From positions 124,001 through 188,000 of the forward strand of contig NZ_JBQKLQ010000003.1 in assembly GCF_052116145.1 (NCBI RefSeq): a stretch of DNA of 64,000 nucleotides, written 5' to 3'. Positions 16,060 through 25,087 of this stretch are shown in pieces (the stretch's first letter is position 1; the number at the start of each line of letters is the position of its first letter). The notes under the pieces were generated by a model. It searched no databases and had not been told where the DNA came from. It saw only the letters and a program-made list of their open reading frames with translations. A program made the position numbers and the translations under genes. The DNA is from Fundicoccus sp052116145. Lineage in GTDB: Bacteria > Bacillota > Bacilli > Lactobacillales > Aerococcaceae.

Positions 16060-17058
16060 ATGGTAACGCTAAATGATATTGCAAAGGCTTCCGGCTATTC
16101 TCCAGCTACTATCTCTCGCTTGTTTAAAAACGATCCGACCCTGTCCATTCGGCCACAATCTAAAAAGATTATTTTTGATACTGCGATGCAGCTCGGCTAC
16201 CCACTTGAAAAGATAAATTTTGCATTCGATAGAGTACTACTCCTATATTGGATTTCTGAAAATGAGGAACTTCAAGATGAATATTTTCTAGAAATGCATC
16301 AGCAACTGGATCAATTTGCTCGAAACAAGCATTTCTCACTGACCATTCTACGAAAAGGAAAATTAGATCCACATTACTTAAGAACATATGATGCTTTTAT
16401 TGCGGTAGGTTCCTTCAGCATGCTTGACCTTGAAATACTAGAGAAAAACTTCGAATACGGCGTCTTTGTTGAAGCACAACACTTTCAGAATAAATTCGAT
16501 ACAGTCAATCCTGACCTGGAATATATCACCAAGAAAGCGATTCGTTTGTTCCTTGATAAAGGTTATCGTAAGATTGGTTTTATCGGTGGATCGTATTTCT
16601 CACCCGATCACTCGGTAGAATCTCGCGATATTAGAGAGAGTTATTTTCGTCATTATTTAAATTCTTATAACTTATTACAAGAGAAATATATTTTTTCAGG
16701 CGGGAAATTCTCTATCGAGAGTGGGAGAAAATTAGCCCATGAGATGCTGCAATCTTTAGAGAAGGATACATTGCCCGAAGCCATCCTAATCGCTTCGGAC
16801 ACCATTGCGCTCGGAGTGCTACAGATTTTGGAACAACATCCTATAAAAATTCCAGAAGATTTAGAGATAATCAGCATTAATAATAAGGCCCCTTCTCAAG
16901 ATAACCTGCTAACTTTGGCGAGTTTTGCAATAGATATTCCAGAAATCTCACGGACTGCGATTAATTTGCTATACGAACAACTAACGAGCCATAGAAAAAT
17001 CAGCAAAAATGTCTTAATAGGCTCGATGCTATCCGAAGGTGATAGCTTCCAAGCCTAA
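16060..17058 (+). CDS. LacI/GalR-family transcriptional regulator
   Basis: 332 residues. The N-terminal DNA-binding domain reads VTLNDIAKASGYSPATISR (the LacI helix-turn-helix) and is followed by a hinge that diverges from the usual YxPN motif (GYPLEKINF). The C-terminal periplasmic-binding-protein-like domain (about 60-330) binds an effector sugar; TVNPDLEYITKKAIRLFLDKGYRKIGFIGG is the typical core, and the domain is closest in style to GalR/EbgR-like regulators. AGGTG lies seven bases before the ATG. It is divergent from the GH43 operon, so control of that operon is the obvious guess, but the operator is not identified. Confidence 0.92.
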   Translation: MVTLNDIAKASGYSPATISRLFKNDPTLSIRPQSKKIIFDTAMQLGYPLEKINFAFDRVLLLYWISENEELQDEYFLEMHQQLDQFARNKHFSLTILRKGKLDPHYLRTYDAFIAVGSFSMLDLEILEKNFEYGVFVEAQHFQNKFDTVNPDLEYITKKAIRLFLDKGYRKIGFIGGSYFSPDHSVESRDIRESYFRHYLNSYNLLQEKYIFSGGKFSIESGRKLAHEMLQSLEKDTLPEAILIASDTIALGVLQILEQHPIKIPEDLEIISINNKAPSQDNLLTLASFAIDIPEISRTAINLLYEQLTSHRKISKNVLIGSMLSEGDSFQA

Positions 17059-17094
17059 TCCACGCCGTGAACCATAGCAATTTACAATAAAAAG

Positions 17095-17142
17095 CCCAGA
17101 CAGAGTTAGAACATAATCTAACTCTGCCTGGGTTTATTGTTT
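17095..17142 (+). terminator. Terminator after the LacI-family gene
   Basis: CCCAGACAGAGTTAGA (17095-17110) pairs with TCTAACTCTGCCTGGG (17117-17132) with one mismatch, then TTTATTGTTTT. It lies between convergent genes and may also serve the oxidoreductase gene on the other strand. Confidence 0.85.
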
Positions 17143-17212
17143 TCATTCAATGTGTCGATCATTACCAATGGTTTTCACAAAAAACTTAACATTCACCTAT
17201 TTAACCAGTTAT

Positions 17213-18400
17213 TTATAAAACCTCTCTAAACATATCGTAACGACCAGTATGCAGATGACGGATCGAGTCTCCTCCAGGTAATGGTGGTAGACCCAGAGAG
17301 TCATCACGACTGAATGCCTCTTTTAATCCCTCGGTCCACTGAACGTAATCAATATTTTCAGCCGTTAATTCATGGAAAATTTCATGCCCTCTACCTTCAA
17401 CCACTTTCTTAGCAAACTGCGGATCAATTAACGTCCCACGTCCTACGACTACAATATCAGCTGACTTTTCTATAGCGTCACGTGCACTCTCTTCACTTAA
17501 TACGCCACCCACCGCTAATAATTTAGTCTCGTCATCCAGTACTTCTTTAAACAGCTCTACGAAAGTTTTATCCGTTCCTTGAGGCGAAGAAGCATAGCCT
17601 CCATATAAGGACAAATGAATGTAATCTAATTCATTTTTTACAATTTCAGACACTAATTGAGTCGCTTCCTCATAAGTGTAGCCAACATTTGGCTCATGAA
17701 TTTCTTCTGGACTTAGACGATAACCTACAATAAAATCGGCAGGTCCTTCTTCAGCAATGACTCTTTTCACTTCTTTCACTACTGCTAAGGGGAAAGCCAT
17801 CCGTTTTTCTAAGCTGCCACCCCATTTGTCCTCACGAACATTGGAAAAAGATGAGAAAAATTGTTGCAGCAAATAGTGATTAGCACCGTGAATCTCGACA
17901 CCATCAAAACCTGCTTGAATCGCACGTTTAGTTGCGCGACCAAAATCTGCGATAATCTCGTCAATCTCGTCCAAAGTTAATTCACGAACTGGATACTTTA
18001 AGAATGAAAAATCAATCCCACTCGGTGCAACAACATCTTCTCCACTAACCGCTCTACCTCTAGCTTCACGTCCGCCATGATGAATTTGTAAGATTGCTTT
18101 ATTGCCATCTTTCTTTAAAGTCGCTGCCAATTTGGTTAAGCCTTCAAGATGGTCATCTGAATAAGCACCCAATTGTTCCGGATAACCAGGAACATAAGCT
18201 GGACCACCATTCTCACTCACATAATGAAACTCTGTTAACAACAAACCAGCCGCTTGAGAACGTGCTGAATAATAGCGCAGTGTATCGTCCGACACAAAGC
18301 CGCCGCGTCTTCCAGAATGCGACTGCATAGGGGCCATTGCGATTCGATTGGATAATTCTGCACCATGACGTAATGTCACTGTATCTGTAAGTTTTTTCAT
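17213..18400 (-). CDS. NADH:flavin oxidoreductase, Old Yellow Enzyme family
   Basis: 395 residues forming an FMN-binding TIM barrel. Substrate-activating residues are visible as EIHGANHYLL (His171, Asn174), and QIHHGGREA (about 105-113) is the typical FMN-contact strand. Such enzymes reduce alpha,beta-unsaturated carbonyls or other electrophiles in the cytoplasm with NAD(P)H; the physiological substrate here is unknown. AAAGGAG lies eight bases before the ATG. It follows an ArsR-type regulator on the same strand with 107 bp between, in which a near-perfect palindrome abuts the regulator stop, suggesting control by that regulator, for example in electrophile stress. Confidence 0.9.
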   Translation of the reverse strand: MKKLTDTVTLRHGAELSNRIAMAPMQSHSGRRGGFVSDDTLRYYSARSQAAGLLLTEFHYVSENGGPAYVPGYPEQLGAYSDDHLEGLTKLAATLKKDGNKAILQIHHGGREARGRAVSGEDVVAPSGIDFSFLKYPVRELTLDEIDEIIADFGRATKRAIQAGFDGVEIHGANHYLLQQFFSSFSNVREDKWGGSLEKRMAFPLAVVKEVKRVIAEEGPADFIVGYRLSPEEIHEPNVGYTYEEATQLVSEIVKNELDYIHLSLYGGYASSPQGTDKTFVELFKEVLDDETKLLAVGGVLSEESARDAIEKSADIVVVGRGTLIDPQFAKKVVEGRGHEIFHELTAENIDYVQWTEGLKEAFSRDDSLGLPPLPGGDSIRHLHTGRYDMFREVL

Positions 18401-18448
18401 TGATTAAGCTCCTTTTCATTTATAAACGCACACAATTGTCACGCTGTC

Positions 18449-18507
18449 ACATCGACAATCTTCGATGTACCCTGATAAAAATTTAGCACACTGTTGCAAC
18501 AATGTGC
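18449..18507 (-). promoter_or_regulatory. Inverted repeats between the ArsR-type gene and the Old Yellow Enzyme gene
   Basis: GCACACTGTTGCAACAATGTGC (18486-18507; 22 bases given as two halves GCACACTGTTG and CAACAATGTGC) is an inverted repeat with one mismatch per arm, touching the ArsR stop codon. A second hairpin, ACATCGA-N6-TCGATGT, lies at 18449-18468. The first is a candidate ArsR operator, the second may be a terminator-like or regulatory stem. Confidence 0.5.
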
Positions 18508-18810
18508 CTACAACTCTTGGCCTATATAATCTTGTAACTTTGCTATCGTCTCTTCATTCCGACGATAATACGTCCACTTTCCGATTCGATTGACTATCAG
18601 CAAATCCGCCTGACTCATCATTGACAGGTAATGCGACGTCGTCGATTGTGTCAATCCTAATAAGCGTTGAATTTCACTGACACACACGCCAACTTCACGC
18701 ATATCAACACCCGATTCATGGACAAAATAGTCCTCGGGATTTCTCAGCCAAAAGATTATTTGTAGACGGTTCTTATTTGCTAAAGCTTTAAAAATTTCGA
18801 TCGTTTTCAT
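18508..18810 (-). CDS. ArsR/SmtB-family transcriptional regulator
   Basis: 100 residues, a single winged helix-turn-helix domain. FKALANKNRLQIIFWL is the first helix pair typical of ArsR, and LGLTQSTTSHYLSMMSQADLL is the recognition helix region. One cysteine (in GVCVSEIQ) is present but not the metal-binding CxC of ArsR or SmtB, so it more likely senses a redox or organic signal, as some members that control oxidoreductases do. TATAAT (minus strand 18838-18833) lies shortly upstream. The oxidoreductase gene follows on the same strand. Confidence 0.9.
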   Translation of the reverse strand: MKTIEIFKALANKNRLQIIFWLRNPEDYFVHESGVDMREVGVCVSEIQRLLGLTQSTTSHYLSMMSQADLLIVNRIGKWTYYRRNEETIAKLQDYIGQEL

Positions 18811-19126
18811 AAGATTACCCGAATTCCTTCATATTATACTCATCCCCGTTGTAAATACCTTTTTCAAAAGATAAAGCAACTGTGCGACTAGCTCTTCATC
18901 CGACAACAACTTCTAACAAGCCACAAGGCCGACCATTACCTAAAAATGAAACCTGTTTGCTTATCCCTTCTTGTTTATATTTATACTTTCATTATATCTA
19001 TCATCATCGATATGTCAATTTCAACGCCTTCATACAATCTCACCTTTAAGACACCGAATTCGTCCAATAAAAAAGAACTCTTACAAGGCAAATTATACCG
19101 CCTTGTAAGAGAATCTCTCAAACTTC
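18811..19126. other. Gap between the ArsR-type gene and the gan operon
   Basis: AT-rich DNA with the ArsR promoter at its left end and the gan terminator at its right end. An open frame at 18946-19140 has no ribosome binding site and crosses the terminator; I see no gene here. Confidence 0.5.
19070..19111 (-). terminator. Terminator of the gan operon
   Basis: CTCTTACAAGGC (19078-19089) and GCCTTGTAAGAG (19100-19111) form a perfect 12-bp stem; read on the minus strand it is followed by G and a T run (complement of 19069-19075). It lies 16 bp after the GH42 stop. Confidence 0.88.
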
Positions 19127-21151
19127 TTATGTTTTACTGATTAATACCTTTACTTCAAAGGCTTGTAAATCAAGTGACGTCTCGACTTCTTGCCCTGTTG
19201 AAACATCCACCAAATTGGGAGACAATTCAACCGATTGAAGTTGATTAGAGAAATTCATGGCGAAATAATATACAGTACCATCAATTGCTTCGCGCGTTTG
19301 AACTGACACATCTTGCGATGTTTTAGTTGAACTGTTGCTCGAAATATTCAGTTGCTCCAACAAATCAGTATAAAACGTCGCTAAGAAATCATCACCTGTT
19401 CGTGCACCAATGTAATATGCTTGCCCGTCTCCATAATGATTCACTGAAACTGCAGCCTCACCTTGATAGAAATCACTGCCATAATAAGCCATCGCTTCGG
19501 CACTAGTCCTTTCAAAAACTATCGCATAATCATGGACTTGATAGGTAGCGTCACCTAAAAGCAGTTGATTGGTCTGACTCGGATAATAAACATCTGTTTC
19601 ATTAATGATCACGCCTAATAAATCTTGTAGACCTGCTAGTGTTCCACCTTCGTATACTAAATCTGTCTCATTCGCCATGCCAGACAAGTATGTATATACT
19701 ACCGTCCCACCCGATTTAACGAACGTCTGGATTTTCTCCAGTAAGTCCTCAGAGTGTAAATAAACCATTGGCATAATTAACAGCTTGTATCCTTCAAACG
19801 CATTATTCTTCGTAATCACATCAACATTCACATCTTGCTGCCAAAACGGACGGTAATGATCATGTAAAGTACGGTGATAATGCATACCTGTCTTTGAGAA
19901 GCCTTGAATATCTTGTAAGGCCCAGTCATTCTCCCAATCATAATAGATAGCTACTTCAGACTGTTTCATACTACCCACCAGGCCATCCAATTCAGCCATG
20001 CGTTGCCCTAGCGTCGCTACTTCTTGGTAAACTCGATTGCGTTCAGGTGGAACGTGCCCAATGACCGACCCATGGAATTTCTCCGAAGAACCTTTGGATG
20101 CACGCATTTGGAAATACAAAACACTATCCGAGCCATGCGCTAATAGTTGCATTGACGCCAATTGATGCATGCCTGGACGCTTAGGTCGATTGACATCATG
20201 CCAATTGACAAAGCTAGGGGATGATTCCATGATTAGAAATGGTTGCTCTTTTAAACTACGATATAAATCATTGATGAAGCCAACTTTTAACGCTAAGTTT
20301 GCCTCTGACTCCCAATCATTATGCCAAGCAGGATAACAGTCCCAAGTAACTACATCCACTACTTGAGAAAATTTGGAATAATCTAACGCTTGAAACGGAA
20401 TCAGATGCTCCGTATCAGCCATAAAGTTAGTCGTAACTAGCACATCATCAGAATAACGTTGTAAGGCCGCTTTTTCATGTAAATAAAAATCAATCGTTTG
20501 ATCCGTAACGAAACGACGCCAATCTAAATTGAGAGCATGGACGGCCATTTCTCCAACTTCTGTTGGTGAGTGAATCTGCTGCCAGTCCGTATAGGTGTGG
20601 CTCCAGAACGTATTCCAATACGCTTGATTCACAGCGTCGAGCGTACCATACTTCTCCTGCATCCAGTGTCGAAAAGCTGATTGACATTGCTCACAATGAC
20701 ATTCTCCTGAATATTCATTGGATAGATGCCACATCAATAAACTCTCTCGCTGACCATAGCGTTCCGCTAATTTTTCATTAACTATACGCACACGTTCCCG
20801 ATAATTCACAGAAGTAAAGCAATGATTGTGTCGACCTCCAAAGAGATTCCTCTCTAAACGCGAATTCACTCGCAAGACATCCGGATATTTACTAGCTAAC
20901 CAATTAGGGCGAGCACCGGAAGGTGTTCCTAAAATCACCTTTATCCCATTCTCTTCAGCCAAATCAAATACTTGATCTAGCCAAGCAAAGTTAAAGTGGT
21001 CTTCTTCAGGTTCTAATATAGACCAAGCAAACATTCCAACTGTGACTGTATTAATATTCGCTTGCTTAAAATAAGCAAAGTCCTCTTTAATTGTTTCAGG
21101 TTGTGTTTGCCACTGTTCTGGGAAATAATCTCCACCATGTAATAATTTCAT
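19127..21151 (-). CDS. ganA: GH42 beta-galactosidase GanA type
   Basis: 674 residues, cytoplasmic GH42 enzyme. Acid/base Glu146 lies in WHLSNEY, nucleophile Glu309 in LIMESSPS, zinc cysteines are C111, C151, C153 and C156 (CHCEQC). It follows a binding protein and two permease genes in the same order as Bacillus subtilis ganS-ganP-ganQ-ganA, so it probably cleaves imported beta-1,4-galactooligosaccharides from galactan. The endo-galactanase GanB is not in the window. The ATG is preceded by AAAGGA at about eleven bases and lies 8 bp after the ganQ stop. It shares domain structure with the GH42 at 6958-8985 but differs throughout in sequence. Confidence 0.92.
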   Translation of the reverse strand: MKLLHGGDYFPEQWQTQPETIKEDFAYFKQANINTVTVGMFAWSILEPEEDHFNFAWLDQVFDLAEENGIKVILGTPSGARPNWLASKYPDVLRVNSRLERNLFGGRHNHCFTSVNYRERVRIVNEKLAERYGQRESLLMWHLSNEYSGECHCEQCQSAFRHWMQEKYGTLDAVNQAYWNTFWSHTYTDWQQIHSPTEVGEMAVHALNLDWRRFVTDQTIDFYLHEKAALQRYSDDVLVTTNFMADTEHLIPFQALDYSKFSQVVDVVTWDCYPAWHNDWESEANLALKVGFINDLYRSLKEQPFLIMESSPSFVNWHDVNRPKRPGMHQLASMQLLAHGSDSVLYFQMRASKGSSEKFHGSVIGHVPPERNRVYQEVATLGQRMAELDGLVGSMKQSEVAIYYDWENDWALQDIQGFSKTGMHYHRTLHDHYRPFWQQDVNVDVITKNNAFEGYKLLIMPMVYLHSEDLLEKIQTFVKSGGTVVYTYLSGMANETDLVYEGGTLAGLQDLLGVIINETDVYYPSQTNQLLLGDATYQVHDYAIVFERTSAEAMAYYGSDFYQGEAAVSVNHYGDGQAYYIGARTGDDFLATFYTDLLEQLNISSNSSTKTSQDVSVQTREAIDGTVYYFAMNFSNQLQSVELSPNLVDVSTGQEVETSLDLQAFEVKVLISKT

Positions 21152-21159
21152 TTGTCTTT

Positions 21160-22023
21160 CTATCCTTTCGTCCCACCTGCTGTTAGTCCTGATACAAAGT
21201 TTTCTTGGAATAACAGGAATATGATTACTACAGGCACACTAATCAAAATAGAGCCTGCCGCAAACTTAGTATAACTAGCTGTCATTGGATTGGTCACTAA
21301 CTGATACAAGCCTAATGGTAATGTGTAACTTTCAACATTTCTTAATACAACCGATGATAAGGCAAAGTCCCCTAAGGGCCCGGTGAAACCATTTATAGCG
21401 ACTACCGAAAGCATTGGTTTCGATAAAGGAAGCAGAATATTCATTAATATCCTCGTCGGACTAGCTCCATCGATTTTGGCACTTTCATCCAATGATAAAG
21501 GAATCGTATCAAAATAGCCTTTCATTAAATAAGTATTCATCGGAATCTGTCCGCCTACATAAATAAAAACTAAAAAGAGATGATTATTAATCAATCCAAG
21601 CATTTGTCCTAAAACAAATATGGCAATAAGTGCCGAAAATTGGGGAATCATCTGCAGTAGCATAAACAACATGAGGCTATTCTTGCGTCCCTTAAAACGA
21701 AACCGTGAAAAAGCATAAGCTGTAAACGTAACTGAGATGGTTGATAATACCATCGTTGATAAAGAAACAATAATCGAGTTTTTAAACCAATTCAGATACT
21801 GCAGCGTGCCTTCGTTCTGAAATAAAGCTTGATAGTGTTCTGTCGTCGGATTTTTAGGTATCATGCTCGTACTTATTAGACTATTACCCGGATTAAAACT
21901 AGCTCCAATCGTCCATAAAATTGGGTACAGAATAATGACAATAACGATCGAAATAAGCAGATAAGAGAAAAAGAGAGAACTATTAAATGGTTTTTTCCTA
22001 CTATTTCTTACTCTACTTGTCAT
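21160..22023 (-). CDS. ganQ: ABC sugar importer permease, GanQ/MalG type
   Basis: 287 residues with six predicted membrane helices. The cytoplasmic EAA loop that contacts the ATPase reads ESAKIDGASPTR around residues 185-196. It is the second integral membrane subunit of the galactooligosaccharide importer. Its ATG shares one base with the ganP stop (TAATG), so the two are translationally coupled. No ATPase gene is nearby; a shared MsmX/MsmK-type ATPase elsewhere is expected (known for this class). Confidence 0.9.
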   Translation of the reverse strand: MTSRVRNSRKKPFNSSLFFSYLLISIVIVIILYPILWTIGASFNPGNSLISTSMIPKNPTTEHYQALFQNEGTLQYLNWFKNSIIVSLSTMVLSTISVTFTAYAFSRFRFKGRKNSLMLFMLLQMIPQFSALIAIFVLGQMLGLINNHLFLVFIYVGGQIPMNTYLMKGYFDTIPLSLDESAKIDGASPTRILMNILLPLSKPMLSVVAINGFTGPLGDFALSSVVLRNVESYTLPLGLYQLVTNPMTASYTKFAAGSILISVPVVIIFLLFQENFVSGLTAGGTKG

Positions 22024-23285
22024 TATTGCACCTCCTTAAATGAGTTTGAACGTCTGAATTGCCATAAGGCAATGATAATCACAAAGATGGACAATAGAAT
22101 GGTTAGTGCTGCAGCCAAGGCATATTGGCTATTCTGCATGGTCAGTTTATAAATCCAGGACACTAAGATATCTGTTCCGCCTGCATTCGACCCGAGCACC
22201 GCCGGCCCACCACCGTTGAATAGGTAAATAATATTGAAATTATTAAAATTAAACGTATATTGTGTAATGATAATCGGTGTCATTGAATAGAGAATAATTG
22301 GCAATGTAATCCGTCTAAACTGCTGCCAAGCGCTAGCGCCATCCATGACTGCTGCTTCATATAATTCTTCAGGTATTGACTGCAAAGTCCCAGTCGTCAC
22401 CAAGAAAATATAAGGGAAACCGAGCCAAGTCTGAATTAACAACAAGGCGATTCTCGTCCAATTAGGATCTGTCAGCCAAGAAATTGGATCAATACCAACA
22501 CTTGCTAAAATTTGATTATTGATTGCTCCAAAAGAATCATTGAATAATCCCCCAAAAATAAGGATTGTCACAAATCCTGGAACAGCCCAAGGTAACATAA
22601 AAATTGTGCGGATGAATTTCTTTGCTTTGACTCGTTTCTGGTTTACAATAACTGCCAATAAAATACCTACTGATACTTGTAATGTAGAAGCCGCTAACGT
22701 CCACACAACCGTCCAACCTAATACATTCACAAAAGTATTTCGCCAAATATCAACAGAAAAAATCTTGGCAAACGTCTCTAAACCAACCCAATCGGCCAAA
22801 TTAGCCGGTGCAGAATGATATAAATCATAATTAGTAAAGGCTAGAGAGACTGTGAACAAAATAGGAAAAATAACTGAAAATAATAACACGAAGAAAGCTG
22901 GTCCTGTTAATAAGTAAGGATAGCCTTCGTTTAAAATCGCGTGGTAAGTACCACGAATTGAGTTTACCTCTTTGCCTTGGCTCAAGCGCTGACCATTGAG
23001 ATAAGCATCTCGAATATTCAAGACATAGAAGATGACAGCAATGCCAGTAATAATTAAAGCAACTAAGCCTTCTGACAATAAAAAGATGGAGTTATCTCTG
23101 GGAACTTCCGTTCCCAGAGTAGCTAAACCCCAGATGCCAGTTTGGAAAAAGTCGCTAAAGACAAGCGCAAATGCTGTAAAGAGACTAAACATTATCAAGC
23201 CTTTTACATATTGCCGATTATAGAGTTGCCCTAAACCAGGGATCAAAGAGAGCACGGCACTGACAGGTGCTTTTGTGTCTTTCAT
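22023..23285 (-). CDS. ganP: ABC sugar importer permease, GanP/MalF type
   Basis: 420 residues, the same size as Bacillus subtilis GanP (418). The extra N-terminal part (about 1-115) starts with LSLIPGLGQLYNRQYVKG, a hydrophobic module typical of Firmicutes GanP and MalF, and is followed by six permease helices. The EAA loop EAAVMDGASAWQQF lies near residue 320. AGAGGTGG precedes the ATG. It stands between the binding-protein gene and ganQ. Confidence 0.9.
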   Translation of the reverse strand: MKDTKAPVSAVLSLIPGLGQLYNRQYVKGLIMFSLFTAFALVFSDFFQTGIWGLATLGTEVPRDNSIFLLSEGLVALIITGIAVIFYVLNIRDAYLNGQRLSQGKEVNSIRGTYHAILNEGYPYLLTGPAFFVLLFSVIFPILFTVSLAFTNYDLYHSAPANLADWVGLETFAKIFSVDIWRNTFVNVLGWTVVWTLAASTLQVSVGILLAVIVNQKRVKAKKFIRTIFMLPWAVPGFVTILIFGGLFNDSFGAINNQILASVGIDPISWLTDPNWTRIALLLIQTWLGFPYIFLVTTGTLQSIPEELYEAAVMDGASAWQQFRRITLPIILYSMTPIIITQYTFNFNNFNIIYLFNGGGPAVLGSNAGGTDILVSWIYKLTMQNSQYALAAALTILLSIFVIIIALWQFRRSNSFKEVQ

Positions 23286-23314
23286 TTACTTCCACCTCTT
23301 CCAATCTACCACTT

Positions 23315-24553
23315 TTACTGTAAAGCTTGATTCGTCATAATAATTTGTTGAACAGCAATATCTAAAGCTTCTTGAGCGCTTGATTGCCCATTCATCACGA
23401 TTTGTAAAGCTGGGTCCATTGAGTTCCAAACTTCGTTCATTTCAACAATCCCTGGAACTAATTGGGCATGCTCAGATTGTAAGGCAATCGCTTCAGCTGC
23501 ATCATTCTCAACGACACTTGGGTGGTCAGATAAAGCCAACACCGCTGGTGCTTCGAGTGTTTCTTCATAACGCACTAATGAATTTTCTTCATTGGTAATA
23601 AATAAAAGGAATTCTTCAGCTAACTCTGGATTCTTGCTATATGATGAAATGTTATAACTCTTGACGCCAGCCACAGATTGCATATGTTCACCATTTGGTA
23701 AGATTGGCAATTCTTTAACCCCAAAGTTTAAACCGGCAGAAGTGAATGGTTCTAGGTTCCATGGTCCTGATATTATAGCTTGAACACGACCTTCAACAAA
23801 TAAGGCTTCCAGTACATTGATCCCTTGCTCACCGATGATACCATCTGGGAATAAGCCTTCTGTATAAAATTTAGACACGTAATTAACCGCTTCTACCGCT
23901 CCTTCATTATTTAAACCAATATCTTCTGGCAAATAATTACCATTCTCATCTTGGTTAAAAATGTAGCCACCATAACCGCCAATGACCCCCATCGTATTAT
24001 ATAAGGAATCAAATAAAGCTAAGAAGGCGAAGGACTCTGGCGTATTATTTTGTGACAGTTCATACCAACCTTCTAACGTGTCAGGCAAATCTTCTTCAGC
24101 AATCAAATCTTTATTATAGAATAATATTTGAGTCTCAACTGATTTAGGTAAGCCGTACAATTTACCATCAACTATTTGCGATTGAATTGAAGATTCAGTA
24201 AAACTAGCTTTGACATTGTCATCTGCATTGACTTCTTTTACTAAGCCTTCAACAACCGCTGTCCCAATTTGATCTGCTGGCATTGTGAAAACATCTGGTC
24301 CTGAACCTGCTGGCCCGTCTAAACGTAAATCCTCCAATTGCTGAGCATAGGTTTTTTCAATCACTAGAATATTCACGCCATGTTCTGCTTCAAACTGCTC
24401 GACTGCCGGTGTGATACCATTACTTTTATAAACATCTTCCCACACAACTAAATCATATTCCTCTTGTGCCTTTACTGGACTTACCGCAACGTTTGACAAT
24501 AGACCTCCCAAAGCTAACATTGAACCTAACACTACTTTACCGAACTTCTTCAT
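23315..24553 (-). CDS. ganS: Extracellular sugar-binding protein, GanS/MalE type
   Basis: 412 residues, family 1 solute-binding protein that delivers oligosaccharide to GanPQ. The start is the ATG at 24553 (MKKFGKVVLG), with AAAGGAAGG upstream; an in-frame GTG eight codons earlier lies before this ribosome binding site. The signal peptide ends at about SPVKA-QEEYD, a signal peptidase I site. There is no cysteine and hence no lipobox, which is unusual for a Gram-positive binding protein. A cre-like site and a -10 lie upstream; ganP follows after 29 bp. The galactooligosaccharide assignment comes from gene order. Confidence 0.88.
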   Translation of the reverse strand: MKKFGKVVLGSMLALGGLLSNVAVSPVKAQEEYDLVVWEDVYKSNGITPAVEQFEAEHGVNILVIEKTYAQQLEDLRLDGPAGSGPDVFTMPADQIGTAVVEGLVKEVNADDNVKASFTESSIQSQIVDGKLYGLPKSVETQILFYNKDLIAEEDLPDTLEGWYELSQNNTPESFAFLALFDSLYNTMGVIGGYGGYIFNQDENGNYLPEDIGLNNEGAVEAVNYVSKFYTEGLFPDGIIGEQGINVLEALFVEGRVQAIISGPWNLEPFTSAGLNFGVKELPILPNGEHMQSVAGVKSYNISSYSKNPELAEEFLLFITNEENSLVRYEETLEAPAVLALSDHPSVVENDAAEAIALQSEHAQLVPGIVEMNEVWNSMDPALQIVMNGQSSAQEALDIAVQQIIMTNQALQ

Positions 24554-24580
24554 TTTTTCCTTCCTTTCTTTTACCACTGA

Positions 24581-24686
24581 ATGTAATCGCTTTCTACATC
24601 CTTATCATAGCAAAAGAGTTTCCTCCTTTATCAAAAAACAGCTAGCTTTTTTATTTTTTAGTAAATTTATTTACTAAGCGCTTTCA
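24581..24686 (-). promoter_or_regulatory. Promoter region of the gan operon with two cre-like sites
   Basis: Minus strand: TAGAAAGCGATTACAT (24596-24581) matches the 16-base cre pattern WTGNAANCGNWWNCAW with one mismatch. A likely -10 is TATGAT (24610-24605) with TTGATA 19 bp upstream. A second cre or LacI-type element, TGAAAGCGCTTAGT (24686-24673), lies further up. The layout predicts catabolite repression of the galactooligosaccharide operon. Confidence 0.6.
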
Positions 24687-24689
24687 ACA

Positions 24690-25087
24690 AGCGCCATATC
24701 GCCGATCTAAAGACGTATTTCAAGGCAGCACAAAGAGCCATAAAACTCCACTTGATACGAGTTTAATGGCTATTCATTAAATTATTTTTTAAAAATAAAC
24801 ACAAGCAGTGGTATTAGAGTGAGCTCGGCTGATTATCAAATGCTTGCAGTCTTGTTTAGAATTAAGGCTTTCATGCAAACAAAACCAGATCAATGTCACT
24901 CAAGTGCTATGGACCATCCTACTTCCGTTTCATTCCGTTAGGACCTCTCAAGCAACACTCCCACACTTTTAGCCCCAGCCTGAAGAACAGCACACACCAG
25001 AAAAGCCAAGCAAACCAACCTAGTCAAACAAGCCTAGCCCTGCCAAACACTCCACAACCTAGTCAACCAAACTAACCAAACGTCACG
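24690..25087. other. Non-coding gap between the gan promoter and the fucosidase gene
   Basis: An imperfect stem, AGCCATAAAACTC (24736-24748) with GAGTTTAATGGCT (24759-24771), may end the fucosidase transcript or a plus-strand RNA. From about 24990 to 25080 the plus strand is C/A-rich and contains the 11-bp direct repeat AACCTAGTCAA at 25017 and 25056 plus related CCAAAC-type words. An open frame at 24893-25075 follows this low-complexity DNA and is not convincing as a gene. Confidence 0.5.

Noticed and set aside
18946..19140. 64-codon open frame
   Set aside because: No ribosome binding site, and it runs through the gan terminator into the end of ganA.
24893..25075. 60-codon open frame
   Set aside because: Ser/Gln/Pro-rich translation of low-complexity C/A-rich DNA, no ribosome binding site.
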